DNA from: CAYSGL01 sp964520985
Lineage (GTDB): Bacteria; Pseudomonadota; Alphaproteobacteria; Micavibrionales; Micavibrionaceae
Length of the DNA stretch: 64,000 nt
Direction of reading: 5' to 3'
NCBI GenBank assembly: GCA_964520985.1
Contig: CAZFPB010000001.1
Location: 682,001-746,000, forward strand
Under the pieces are notes generated by a model. That model had not been told where the DNA came from. It did not search any database and saw nothing but the letters and a program-made list of their open reading frames with translations. The position numbers were made by a program, and so were the translations under genes. Below are positions 52,702-60,590 of the stretch, one piece after another (the first letter of the stretch is position 1; each line of letters opens with the position of its first letter).

Positions 52702-53612
52702 TGAGCTGGACGCCATCTCCCGATCCAACTGAAGACCATCCGGCCGCGCCGGATGTCGAAACGGTCATCATTCCGCGCAGCCATGATGTCGGCGGTTTCG
52801 ATGTCTGGCGCGCGCTCCCCTCGCGGCAAAAACGCATGGTCGGGCCTTTTATTTTCTGGGATCAGATGGGCCCCGGCGAATTTATCACCGGCACCGGCAT
52901 CGACGTGCGCCCGCATCCCCACATCGGCCTCTCGACCCTCACTTATCTTTTCGATGGCTCGATCATGCACCGCGACAGTCTCGGCGTGCAGCAGGAAGTC
53001 TTTCCGGGTGACGTCAATCTGATGACCGCCGGGCAAGGCATCGTCCATTCCGAACGCACCAGCGATACCGTGCGCGCGCATCCCCACACGCTCTACGGCA
53101 TTCAATCGTGGCTGGCGCTACCGAAAACCCATGAAGATGGTGCGCCCGCTTTCGATCATATCAAGGAAAGCGATTTGCCACGCTTGAGCGATACCGGCGC
53201 CGACATTCATTTAATCGCGGGCAGCCTGCACGGCAAAACCTCACCGCTGAAATTCCCGCATGACGCGCTTTACGCTGACATCAAACTGAAAGCAGGCCAG
53301 ACATTCAGCATCCCGCGCGATGCTGAAGAACGGGCGATTTATCCGCTCACCGGCCGAGTCATTGTTGGTGATACAGCCTATGATCCAATGCAGCTGCTTG
53401 TCCTCACGCCCGGCCGCGCTGTGACGATCAAAGCCGAAAGCGATACGCATTTCATGCTGCTCGGCGGCGCGGTGATGGATGCGCCGCGTTATATCTGGTG
53501 GAATTTTGTCTCAAGCAGTAAAGAGCGGCTGGAGCAAGCCAAGCAGGACTGGAAGGCAGGCGCCTTCCCCAAAGTCCCCGGCGAAACAGAGTTTATTCCG
53601 CTGCCCGAATAG
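52701..53612 (+). CDS. Pirin family protein
   Basis: 303 residues, GTG start overlapping the previous TAG by one base. Bicupin fold. The N-terminal cupin carries the metal site: RPHPHIGLSTLTYLFDG (about 70-86) and GQGIVHSERT (about 112-121), giving the usual three His and one Glu. Pirins can act as quercetinases or as regulators; the specific role is unknown. The C-terminal 20 bases overlap the convergent TetR gene. It may share the dehydrogenase operon. Confidence 0.9.
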   Translation: MSWTPSPDPTEDHPAAPDVETVIIPRSHDVGGFDVWRALPSRQKRMVGPFIFWDQMGPGEFITGTGIDVRPHPHIGLSTLTYLFDGSIMHRDSLGVQQEVFPGDVNLMTAGQGIVHSERTSDTVRAHPHTLYGIQSWLALPKTHEDGAPAFDHIKESDLPRLSDTGADIHLIAGSLHGKTSPLKFPHDALYADIKLKAGQTFSIPRDAEERAIYPLTGRVIVGDTAYDPMQLLVLTPGRAVTIKAESDTHFMLLGGAVMDAPRYIWWNFVSSSKERLEQAKQDWKAGAFPKVPGETEFIPLPE

Positions 53613-54192
53613 GCAACACCGACAACGCCTGCTGCGCAATTGCGCGCAGATCCGCGCACGCAATACCGCTTACGCTCTGCACCGACATGCCCTGCAACAC
53701 CGTCGCATAAAACCGGGCCAGCTCACGCGGCTTGGCGTCTTCTTTCAATTGGCCTTCACTGACAGCGCGCTCAAAGCGCTTCTCCAGAATGTTGAACACC
53801 ACTTCGCGCCGCACCGCTGCCTCATCGCGCGCGCCGCGTGTATCATCACCGCCGACAAGCGCACTCTGCACGGCCAAACATCCGCGTGGCTTATCTGTTG
53901 AGGTCAGCGAGTCCGCAGAGCCCAGCAAAAATCTCTCCACCGCGTCTTCAATGCGCGGCACGTTCAATAACTCATCCGCCCAGCCGACGGATTTTTCCGC
54001 ATACAGCGCGAGCGTTTTTTTGAACAGATCTTCTTTGTTACCAAACGCGGCATAGATACTCGGGCGGTTCATGTTCATCGCCTCGGTCAGGTCGGGCATG
54101 GTGGTGCCATCGAATCCCTTTTCCCAGAACACGCGCATCGCGCAATTCAGGGCATCATCGTAATCGTAAGATTTAGGGCGTCCGGCTGTCAT
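53593..54192 (-). CDS. TetR family transcriptional repressor
   Basis: 199 residues from the ATG at 54192, chosen because AGGAGG sits 5 nt before it; a longer frame to 54216 is not needed. N-terminal HTH (about 8-55): DALNCAMRVFWEKGFDGTTMPDLTEAMNMNRPSIYAAFGNKEDLF. The C-terminal part is a ligand-binding helical bundle typical of TetR regulators of reductase/SDR genes. Three related operator-like sites (54215, 54266, 54406) lie between it and the divergent micro-ORF/SDR operon, so it likely represses both. Confidence 0.92.
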   Translation of the reverse strand: MTAGRPKSYDYDDALNCAMRVFWEKGFDGTTMPDLTEAMNMNRPSIYAAFGNKEDLFKKTLALYAEKSVGWADELLNVPRIEDAVERFLLGSADSLTSTDKPRGCLAVQSALVGGDDTRGARDEAAVRREVVFNILEKRFERAVSEGQLKEDAKPRELARFYATVLQGMSVQSVSGIACADLRAIAQQALSVLPIRAAE

Positions 54193-54214
54193 GTGAGCCT
54201 CCTGGTTGATATTC

Positions 54215-54230
54215 ATACTGGTAAGTACAA
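54215..54230. promoter_or_regulatory. Putative TetR operator 1
   Basis: ATACTGGTAAGTACAA contains a perfect TACT-GGTA-AGTA palindrome. Its reverse complement matches 11 of 16 bases of operator 3. It lies just upstream of the TetR ribosome site, suggesting autorepression. Confidence 0.5.
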
Positions 54231-54265
54231 TATAAGGAATCGCGACCCAAAAAGCCAGTAAATTT

Positions 54266-54283
54266 TATACCATCCGATACTTA
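54266..54283. promoter_or_regulatory. Putative TetR operator 2
   Basis: TATACCATCCGATACTTA matches 12 of 18 bases of operator 3 (54408-54425) in register, including TACCAT and GTAC/ATAC positions. It lies between the divergent genes and is weaker than the other two sites. Confidence 0.35.
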
Positions 54284-54378
54284 ATTCTGACAATTCATCC
54301 GATAAAATTTACAAGAACGCTCTATAAACAACTGTAAAACATAAATATTAATTTTTTACCAAAGAGTAAGAATTATCG

Positions 54379-54407
54379 TTGACTCTCTCCTGATTCCCTC
54401 TTATATT
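54379..54407 (+). promoter_or_regulatory. Promoter of the micro-ORF/SDR operon
   Basis: TTGACT (54379-54384), a 17-bp spacer, then TATATT (54402-54407). This is a near-consensus sigma-70 promoter. The -10 overlaps the start of operator 3, a classic repression geometry. Confidence 0.75.
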
Positions 54408-54425
54408 TGTACCATACAGTACAAA
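54406..54425. promoter_or_regulatory. Putative TetR operator 3
   Basis: Perfect palindrome: TTTGTAC, six bases, GTACAAA. It covers the -10 edge and the expected transcription start of the micro-ORF/SDR operon. It is the best of three related sites in this divergent region. Confidence 0.7.
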
Positions 54426-54444
54426 ATAAGAAAAGGATCACCCC

Positions 54445-54558
54445 ATGAAACGCTCTCTCTCCTCCCAAGCCATCCCCCTGCTGGATCGCGAATTCGACGC
54501 CCTGACGACCGACGAACGGTTTTATGTCGGCGCCGCCACTTACTCCGACATTTACTAA
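54445..54558 (+). CDS. Micro-ORF, 37 aa
   Basis: Starts MKRSLSSQAIPLL with an AAAAGGA ribosome site 9 nt upstream, and ends FYVGAATYSDIY. It is the first open frame after the TetR-controlled promoter. No signal peptide or hydrophobic span. The quality of its ribosome site and its position make translation likely, but whether the peptide or its translation matters is unknown. Not recognised. Confidence 0.5.
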   Translation: MKRSLSSQAIPLLDREFDALTTDERFYVGAATYSDIY

Positions 54559-54571
54559 GAAAGACATCGCC

Positions 54572-54673
54572 ATGAATACCCCAGACTTACTCGCCCAAAT
54601 GTGGACGGCCGCAACCTTCTATTCGGTACTGCCTCCGCTCCCTGCAAAACAAACCACCCAACGCACACACTAG
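54572..54673 (+). CDS. Micro-ORF, 33 aa
   Basis: Starts MNTPDLLAQMWTAATFY and ends in a Pro/Thr-rich tail (PPLPAKQTTQRTH). It lies 13 nt after the first micro-ORF and 13 nt before the SDR gene, with AAGAAAG as a weak ribosome site. Probably co-transcribed with the SDR. Not recognised. Confidence 0.45.
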   Translation: MNTPDLLAQMWTAATFYSVLPPLPAKQTTQRTH

Positions 54674-54686
54674 AAGGATTGAAATC

Positions 54687-55430
54687 ATGACTACTCCCCT
54701 CCAAGGAAAAACTGCCCTCGTCACCGGCGCCTCACGCGGCATGGGCGCGGCAATTGCCAAACGTCTTGCCAAAGACGGTGCGAACGTCGCCATCACTTAC
54801 TCCGCCTCTCCTGATAAAGCCGATGACGTGGTCAAAGCCATCCGCGATGCCGGCGGCAATGCCTTTGCCATCAAAGCCGACAGTGGCATCGAAGCCGATG
54901 TGCGCGCCGCCGTTGCCAAAACCGTCAAGGAATTCGGCTCGCTCGACATTCTCGTGAACAATGCCGGGATTGCCCCCATGGGCGCGCCGGAAGAATTTTC
55001 TATTGCCGATTTCGATCGTATCCTGAACGTCAATGTCAAAGGAATCTTCGTCGCCGTGCAGGAATCCTTGAAACACATGAAAGAAGGCGGTCGCATCGTC
55101 AACATCGGTAGCATGATGAATGATCTCGCCCTCTTCCCCGGCGCCAGTGCCTACACGATGACCAAAGGCGCCGTCGCCGCCCTGACACGCGGCCTTGCCC
55201 GCGATCTTGGCCCGAAAGGCATTACCATCAACAACGTACAACCCGGCCCCATCGATACCGACATGAATCCGGCGGATGGCGCAATGGCCGACATGCTGCG
55301 CGGCATGGTGCCGCTCGGCCGTTATGGTACGGGAGATGATGTGGCAAATCTCGTTGCCTTCCTCGTCAGCCCGCAAGCCGGCTTTATCAACGGTGGCCAA
55401 TACCACATCGATGGCGGCCTGACGGCCTAA
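54687..55430 (+). CDS. SDR family oxidoreductase (3-ketoacyl-ACP reductase-like)
   Basis: 247 residues. Cofactor motif TGASRGMG (14-21), then NNAG (about 90-93). Catalytic Ser in NIGSMMND and YTMTK (Tyr and Lys, about 155-159), then the PGPIDTDMNP loop. The usual GGQYHIDGG ending is present. The sequence is of the FabG-like classical SDR type found under TetR control in many proteobacteria and probably handles an electrophilic carbonyl compound. It has a good AGAAGG ribosome site. Confidence 0.92.
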   Translation: MTTPLQGKTALVTGASRGMGAAIAKRLAKDGANVAITYSASPDKADDVVKAIRDAGGNAFAIKADSGIEADVRAAVAKTVKEFGSLDILVNNAGIAPMGAPEEFSIADFDRILNVNVKGIFVAVQESLKHMKEGGRIVNIGSMMNDLALFPGASAYTMTKGAVAALTRGLARDLGPKGITINNVQPGPIDTDMNPADGAMADMLRGMVPLGRYGTGDDVANLVAFLVSPQAGFINGGQYHIDGGLTA

Positions 55431-55436
55431 GACTTT

Positions 55437-55985
55437 TTACTCAACAAGATAACGGATATCGACGATCTCTATCACTTCGGGGCCTGCGGGCGTACGGATG
55501 GTGACGGAATCGCCGATACCCGCTTTCATGAGCGCGGTTGCCACAGGCGACACCCAGTTGATTTTTCCCTTGTTCATATCGGCCTCATCGACGCCGACCA
55601 GCTTGACCGTCAATTCCGTATCGTCTTCGCGCACATAGGTCACCGTCGCGCCAAAAAAGACTTTCTTCACGCCCTGCTGCTTTTTCGGATCGACGACTTC
55701 TGCCGTTTCAATCCGCTTGGTCAGATAGCGCACGCGCCGGTCAATCTCGCGCAGTTTCTTTTTGTTATAAAGATAATCGCCATTTTCCGAGCGATCGCCA
55801 TTCCCTGCCGCCCACGAAACGATCTCGACAATCTTCGGTCGCTCGTCATGCAACAAAAAATGCAACTCCGCGCGCAGCGTTTCATAGCCCTGCGGCGTCA
55901 TCAAATTCTTTACCCCGCCCGGCAACGGATCCGGCTCGTCCAGCTCTTCTTCAGTATCGGTTTCCTTGGTAAACGCTTTGCTCAT
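55437..55985 (-). CDS. greB: Transcription elongation factor GreB
   Basis: Rescues backtracked RNA polymerase by stimulating transcript cleavage. 182 residues with an N-terminal acidic extension (about 1-25), a coiled-coil (about 30-100) with the tip acidic residues in NGDRSENGDYLYNKKKLREID, and a C-terminal FKBP-like domain (INWVSPVATALMKAGIGDSVTIRTPAG). The NGDRSENGDY tip is typical of GreB. It is convergent with the SDR gene, with 6 bp between. Confidence 0.9.
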   Translation of the reverse strand: MSKAFTKETDTEEELDEPDPLPGGVKNLMTPQGYETLRAELHFLLHDERPKIVEIVSWAAGNGDRSENGDYLYNKKKLREIDRRVRYLTKRIETAEVVDPKKQQGVKKVFFGATVTYVREDDTELTVKLVGVDEADMNKGKINWVSPVATALMKAGIGDSVTIRTPAGPEVIEIVDIRYLVE

Positions 55986-56058
55986 ATCCCTATCTTAAGG
56001 CAAAAACACTGACCTGCTCACCTGTTTTTTGTAGACACATCCCGCCCGTGTCTTTATA

Positions 56059-56073
56059 TGTTACTTTATAACA
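56059..56073. promoter_or_regulatory. Putative Zur box upstream of the 199-aa gene
   Basis: TGTTACT-T-TATAACA: the right half is the perfect TATAACA half-site and the left half matches it in 5 of 7 positions. It lies 23 bp before the ATG at 56096, where a repressor would block transcription. It resembles the stronger site at 60495 and a zur gene lies 7 kb away. Confidence 0.6.
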
Positions 56074-56095
56074 CTTAGAGACAAGGATTACCGCT

Positions 56096-56695
56096 ATGTT
56101 GCTACGCCATGAACACCGCCGCGCGCTGAACGCACTGGGTATAGGAGAAACTCTCATAACCGAACTGATGGCGTTCAAAGCCAGTGAGCGCAAGGACGAT
56201 CCAACGCGCAGCCTCAATCTGCATGGCCCTTATGAAGAACTCGTGCTGATGAACACCGGCCGCCTGCCCGATGATTATTACGCGCCGGGTGACGATACAC
56301 CCTGGGGCCTGCGCCTCGAAGAAAGCCGCAGCAACATTCTCTGGCAGGTTGTCTCCGGCCTGCTCGACCAATCTCCCGATTTCGCCGCCAATTATCTTGG
56401 CCTCGCCCTCGATAAAACGCTGGGCGCGGATGACTATGCCAAAGAGCTGACGCAACTGCATACAGACTGGCGCCGTCATCACGGCCCGCATGTGCATCAT
56501 CAATCGATGGGCGCCGCCTACCGGTCTGTCGCCTGCCCGGCCTGCAGCGTCGTCACCGCTTTGGCCTGCCGCGATGCCGGCATGCACGCGCTGTTTCAAG
56601 AACTGCAGCCACTCAATCCCGCCGATCGCCGCCAGCTGTTGCAGGACAAGCAACTCATGCCGCTGCTGAAACTGATGATCCCGTCGGCGCCTTGA
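56096..56695 (+). CDS. Unknown His- and Cys-containing protein, 199 aa
   Basis: Not recognised. Soluble, mostly helical, AAGGA ribosome site. The middle part carries a dense potential metal site: HHGPHVHHQ (about 130-138) followed 12 residues later by CPAC (about 149-152) and one more Cys in ACRDAG. Before it lies a conserved-looking segment LVLMNTGRLPDDYYAPGDDTPWGLRLEES. The gene is preceded by a putative Zur box and is convergent with the CysK-rhodanese gene, abutting it exactly (TGATCA holds both stop codons). A zinc-binding role is inference. Confidence 0.7.
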   Translation: MLLRHEHRRALNALGIGETLITELMAFKASERKDDPTRSLNLHGPYEELVLMNTGRLPDDYYAPGDDTPWGLRLEESRSNILWQVVSGLLDQSPDFAANYLGLALDKTLGADDYAKELTQLHTDWRRHHGPHVHHQSMGAAYRSVACPACSVVTALACRDAGMHALFQELQPLNPADRRQLLQDKQLMPLLKLMIPSAP

Positions 56696-58012
56696 TCAGG
56701 CGGCGCGCGATAAAGGCCGCTGCGCATCGCGCCACGCCATGATGCCGCCGGACAGATTATACGCCGTGCAACCAAGCGTGCGCAGATACCCTGCATAATA
56801 GCGCGACTTCTCACCGACTGCGCAGATCAGCACCACATGACTATCCCGTGGAAACGGATTCTGCCCATCGATCCATTTGGCAAACAGGTCGATCGGCATA
56901 TTCATCGATCCCGGTATCTGCACCAGATCGAACGATTGCGCGGCGCGCATATCGATCAGGATCGCGCCCGGATGCGCCGCGCGAAATGCCTCAAGATTTT
57001 CTGGCTGCATTTCCAGTTCGTCTGATAAGGGCTTGTCTTCATAACGTGCCAGAGAATGTTCCCGCACCATCTCACCAAAGACTTCAGGCCTGCGGCTTTT
57101 AATGTAGGATATATACCACTCCATGCGGTCGCCAACGACAAACACCGCCTTGCGCGGCCCTTTGAGTGTCTCATCCACCGCGCGCAGGTAGCGCAGCGCT
57201 GCTGCGAAGTTCGCACCTGATGTCGGACCACACAAAACCGAGCATTCCCGGATCAGTGTCATCATACCGTCCAGCGTTTCACTTTCCGTCATCCTGTCGA
57301 TCTGGTCGTAATAATCGCGCTGGAACAAAACGCTTTCCATCATCTGCTCCATATTGCGGATACCGGGAATATACTGGTTCGACGCGGCAGTAATGCCGAC
57401 CGCTTTGAAATCAGGGTTTTGCGCGCGCAGGCGCGTACAGATACCAAGGCTCGATCCCGTTGTGCCCAACCCACCAAAGAAATAATCGACCTGCCCCAGA
57501 TCGTCGATGATTTCCTGCGCGGTCGTCTGCTCGTGATAGGCCGGATTTTTCGGATTGGTGAACTGGCTCGGGAAATAGACGCTGTCCGGGTTATTATTCA
57601 CCTTGCGCTCAATCAGATATTGCGGATCGTTGGGATCGGAGGGATCAAAACAATCGCTCGCCGTCGCCACCTCTTCGATCTCGGCTCCCATCACCTGCAA
57701 CACATCTTTTTGTTCCGGCACTTTGGCCAGCGCACTGATCAGGCTGAATTTCAGTCCATGGATATTGGCGATCGCCTGCAGCGACTTGGCGGTATTGCCG
57801 CTGGAGTTCTCATAGATGGTCTGACCGGTGCGCTTAATCTCTTCCAGATCATCCTTCACCATCGCCCAGGCCGTCCGGTCCTTGACCGACCCGAAAGGAT
57901 TGAGCATCTCCAGCTTGGCGTAGAGATCGACATTTTTCAGTCCCGTCACGTGACGCGGAATTTTGAGCAGCGGCGTATCGCCGATCAGGTCTGTCATATG
58001 CTCGATAATCAT
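56696..58012 (-). CDS. Cysteine-synthase-like PLP enzyme fused to a rhodanese domain
   Basis: 438 residues. The first ~320 are a fold-II PLP enzyme of the cysteine synthase/SbnA type: PLP lysine K44 in NPFGSVKDRTA, NSSGNTAKS (about 69-77) and a glycine-rich phosphate loop GGLGTTGSS (about 180-188). From about 325 to 430 is a rhodanese domain with active-site Cys 397 in CAVGEKSR. The family can join O-phosphoserine or O-acetylserine with a nucleophile; SbnA makes a diaminopropionate precursor in siderophore synthesis. Last gene of the operon with the Y4yA-like and CooC-like genes (4-bp overlap). Substrate unknown. Confidence 0.88.
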   Translation of the reverse strand: MIIEHMTDLIGDTPLLKIPRHVTGLKNVDLYAKLEMLNPFGSVKDRTAWAMVKDDLEEIKRTGQTIYENSSGNTAKSLQAIANIHGLKFSLISALAKVPEQKDVLQVMGAEIEEVATASDCFDPSDPNDPQYLIERKVNNNPDSVYFPSQFTNPKNPAYHEQTTAQEIIDDLGQVDYFFGGLGTTGSSLGICTRLRAQNPDFKAVGITAASNQYIPGIRNMEQMMESVLFQRDYYDQIDRMTESETLDGMMTLIRECSVLCGPTSGANFAAALRYLRAVDETLKGPRKAVFVVGDRMEWYISYIKSRRPEVFGEMVREHSLARYEDKPLSDELEMQPENLEAFRAAHPGAILIDMRAAQSFDLVQIPGSMNMPIDLFAKWIDGQNPFPRDSHVVLICAVGEKSRYYAGYLRTLGCTAYNLSGGIMAWRDAQRPLSRAA

Positions 58013-59496
58013 AACGCGCTCTCCAAAGGATTATACTGCTCATCCAGCGTCCACCGCCAGGCATCGCCCGCTCGCGTCATCGCTACTTTACGGGCCAGCG
58101 GCTGCATCAGCGTCTCGCTCTCGGTGAAATCCATCATGTAAGCGGCCGTATTGGCAAACGCCACCAGATCGCCCGGCTGCGGCAGAATATCGGGATAGGT
58201 GCGGTTATACTGGATCATGTCGTATGACAGGCACAGATTGCCGACATAGAACACGCCTTCTCCCGCTTCGTTCGCCGCGCCCTCACCACGCGGCACGATC
58301 AGCGGTTCGGTCAGTTGCTTGTAATGATCGGCATGCAGGTTCGAGCGGTTCATATTCAGGGCGATCAATGTCTCCCCGCGCGCAGAACGCTTCACCGTAT
58401 TCACCCGTGACAAGGTAATCCCGCATTGGTCGAGCATGCCGCGCCCCGGCTCGATCGACAGGCTCAGCAATGAATCGCGCACGATATCGACTAAGCGGCT
58501 ATGCCCGAAAGACGGCAGACGGAAATTCAGCCAGCGTTCCAGTTCCTCGCCTTTGGTATCGATCGGCGCATGATTGATAAAGGCCGCGCCGCCGCGCAGC
58601 GCGCCGTCCTGAAGACGAAAACCCAATCCGTTATCATTCCATACCTGCGCCTCCGCCTGACCCAGAACGCCTTGCTTGATCGCATTCACATAGATTGACC
58701 ATTGCTTACAGCTATCGGCATACATGATCGGAAAACCGCCGCCAATATTGATGCCGCTTGGCGACAATCCTTTTTTAATAGCCACAAAGGTCATCTGCAA
58801 TTGATGCTCGAGCGCGGCGATGCGCTGCTCGTCACTGGCCATGCTGGCATGATAGGCAAAGCCCTTAAAATCTAGAACCGCCGTTTGCGCCAGCAACAAC
58901 TCGAACAGCGCATCAATCTCCGCCGCCGGCACACCAAACGTCGTATCCTCCTGCGAGGTAAAACGCACACGCGCCGCGCCGTAATCGGCCAGTCGCACAA
59001 GGATGCGCGCCTTGCGGCCCAAACCCAGTCGCGCATGCAGCTCAATAATCTGCCGCAGTTCACTCAGGCTGTCTGCATTGATCAGCACATCCATCTGCAG
59101 ACAGGCCAGCAGATACTCTGCATTCTTCGGTCCTGTCGCCTCAATGCGCGACGGCGCAAATCCGCCGGCCATGACATGCTGCAGTGAACCCACTGACGAT
59201 ACGTCGGCGCCAATATCATGCAGGCTGGCGCGCCGAACGATCGCGCGCGATTTACACGGCTTGCTGGTAAAATAAATTGTCCCGCGCAAGGCATGCTTTT
59301 TATACACCGCCTGAAAATCGCGGATGTTGTCATCGACGTGATCGGGGAACATCACATTCAGCGGTGAACCAAGCCCTTCCACCAGCTGGTGAACAAGCGC
59401 TTTGTCATTCAGAAAGTCCCGGATCGCCGGATGTACGCGCGGCGGCAGGCGCTTATGCGCCAGATCGCTCTGCACCGCTTGCACCGTCGCCATCAT
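58009..59496 (-). CDS. Y4yA-type fold-III PLP-dependent enzyme
   Basis: 495 residues, alanine-racemase/ornithine-DAP decarboxylase fold. The PLP lysine is probably K79 in FTSKPCKSRAI, in place of the usual YALKAN. The barrel has GADVSSVGSL, NIGGGFPI (about 250-257) and SIEPGRGMLDQCG (about 353-365). The C-terminal sheet has CLSYDMIQYNRTYP. It resembles Rhizobium Y4yA and, more distantly, SbnH and lysA, that is, amino-acid decarboxylation in specialised pathways. It ends in LDEQYNPLE, a motif shared with the CooC-like protein upstream. Overlaps neighbours by 1 and 4 bp. Confidence 0.85.
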   Translation of the reverse strand: MMATVQAVQSDLAHKRLPPRVHPAIRDFLNDKALVHQLVEGLGSPLNVMFPDHVDDNIRDFQAVYKKHALRGTIYFTSKPCKSRAIVRRASLHDIGADVSSVGSLQHVMAGGFAPSRIEATGPKNAEYLLACLQMDVLINADSLSELRQIIELHARLGLGRKARILVRLADYGAARVRFTSQEDTTFGVPAAEIDALFELLLAQTAVLDFKGFAYHASMASDEQRIAALEHQLQMTFVAIKKGLSPSGINIGGGFPIMYADSCKQWSIYVNAIKQGVLGQAEAQVWNDNGLGFRLQDGALRGGAAFINHAPIDTKGEELERWLNFRLPSFGHSRLVDIVRDSLLSLSIEPGRGMLDQCGITLSRVNTVKRSARGETLIALNMNRSNLHADHYKQLTEPLIVPRGEGAANEAGEGVFYVGNLCLSYDMIQYNRTYPDILPQPGDLVAFANTAAYMMDFTESETLMQPLARKVAMTRAGDAWRWTLDEQYNPLESAL

Positions 59497-60470
59497 TACG
59501 CCGCCTTCGCCTGCGCAATGGAAACAGGATATTCGAAAGCCGGATCATACTGCTCATTCAGATCGACGCCATAGGCCGCCGAGGCCCAGCCATCCGCCGC
59601 CCGCGCATGAAACGCGCGACCCACGGCCTGATAGTGTTGCCAGTCACGCGCCGGCAGCGCGTCGAGTTGCGCCTTGATCAGCGCGAGCGCCGAGATAGCG
59701 GCCGCATCCAGATCCTGCACGACAAAATTTTTCCCCTGCTCCGCTGCGCGCACGGCATCCAGCGGCGCGAAAGAACACAGGCAACGTTGACCGATCTGCT
59801 CTTCAATAAACGCCAGATCGGACGGTTGCATAATCTTGTTGGCGACCGGCAACAGGCGAATATTGTAAGGCGCGCCGTAGTCACGCGCCTGCTGGAACAC
59901 CGTTACCGATTTCATCGTCGGCTCCATGACCACCACGCAGGCATCGTAGCGCGAGGCCAGCCCCGATGAGGCGAATGGATCAGCGCCCGCGCACATATCG
60001 CCCACCACATACTCATCCTGCACATCAAGATAGTGATTAAGAAAGATACCTTCCGCGCCGGTGAATTTATGGAAGCAGGTCGTCCCGACATCTTCTTCCA
60101 CATGGCCACCTACCTGCAAAAACCGTAACGTCCCTTTGCGTGCGATAAATGTCCGGCTGACCGGATCATCGCCCGCACGGCTTATAAAGCCTGAGCCCTG
60201 TCCCGCCGGTGTCGATTCAATAATATGCCCGGGATCGGCAATGCGCTTGTTCGTTCCCGCAACATAGTGCTTCAGCGGTTTCTGATCCTGACCCAGCCTT
60301 GGCAAAGCGGCCAGTTCGAGGTCGGAAAAACCAAGCGCCGGACCCAGATGCTGGTTGATATCCCCATCAATGGCCAGAACGTCCTCGCCTTTTTCGGCCA
60401 GAAATCTGATGAACAGGCTGGCCAGTGTGGTTTTCCCGCTGCCGCCTTTACCGCAAAACGCTACGCGCAT
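59496..60470 (-). CDS. CooC-like P-loop ATPase
   Basis: 324 residues of the SIMIBI/MinD-CooC class. Deviant Walker A GKGGSGKTT (7-15), IDGDINQHLG (about 33-42), then ADPFASSGLASRYDACVVVMEPT and VANKI. CooC loads nickel into CO dehydrogenase; no such enzyme is present here. Its ATG is preceded by AAGGAG and, farther upstream, by a strong Zur box, so zinc starvation should induce this operon. C-terminal region carries LNEQYDP. First gene of the operon; I infer a metal- or cofactor-handling role. Confidence 0.88.
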   Translation of the reverse strand: MRVAFCGKGGSGKTTLASLFIRFLAEKGEDVLAIDGDINQHLGPALGFSDLELAALPRLGQDQKPLKHYVAGTNKRIADPGHIIESTPAGQGSGFISRAGDDPVSRTFIARKGTLRFLQVGGHVEEDVGTTCFHKFTGAEGIFLNHYLDVQDEYVVGDMCAGADPFASSGLASRYDACVVVMEPTMKSVTVFQQARDYGAPYNIRLLPVANKIMQPSDLAFIEEQIGQRCLCSFAPLDAVRAAEQGKNFVVQDLDAAAISALALIKAQLDALPARDWQHYQAVGRAFHARAADGWASAAYGVDLNEQYDPAFEYPVSIAQAKAA

Positions 60471-60494
60471 AATGATGTCTCCTTGTGTTTAAAG

Positions 60495-60509
60495 TGTGAT
60501 ATTATAACA
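60495..60509. promoter_or_regulatory. Zur box in the CooC operon/DUF2946 divergent promoter
   Basis: TGTGATA-T-TATAACA, two half-sites of the TGTTATA palindrome with a single mismatch. The extended core AGTGTGATATTATAACAT matches, as I remember it, the E. coli znuA/znuC operator. It lies 25 bp upstream of the CooC-like ATG on the minus strand and 81 bp before the DUF2946 gene on the plus strand. One site could therefore control both directions. Confidence 0.8.
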
Positions 60510-60590
60510 TAACAAAAAGAGCAAGCCCGAAATGCGCGTTTAAGGCCTTTTTCATTTGCGCCCCCCGCGATTCCTGTTAAGACAAGATCC

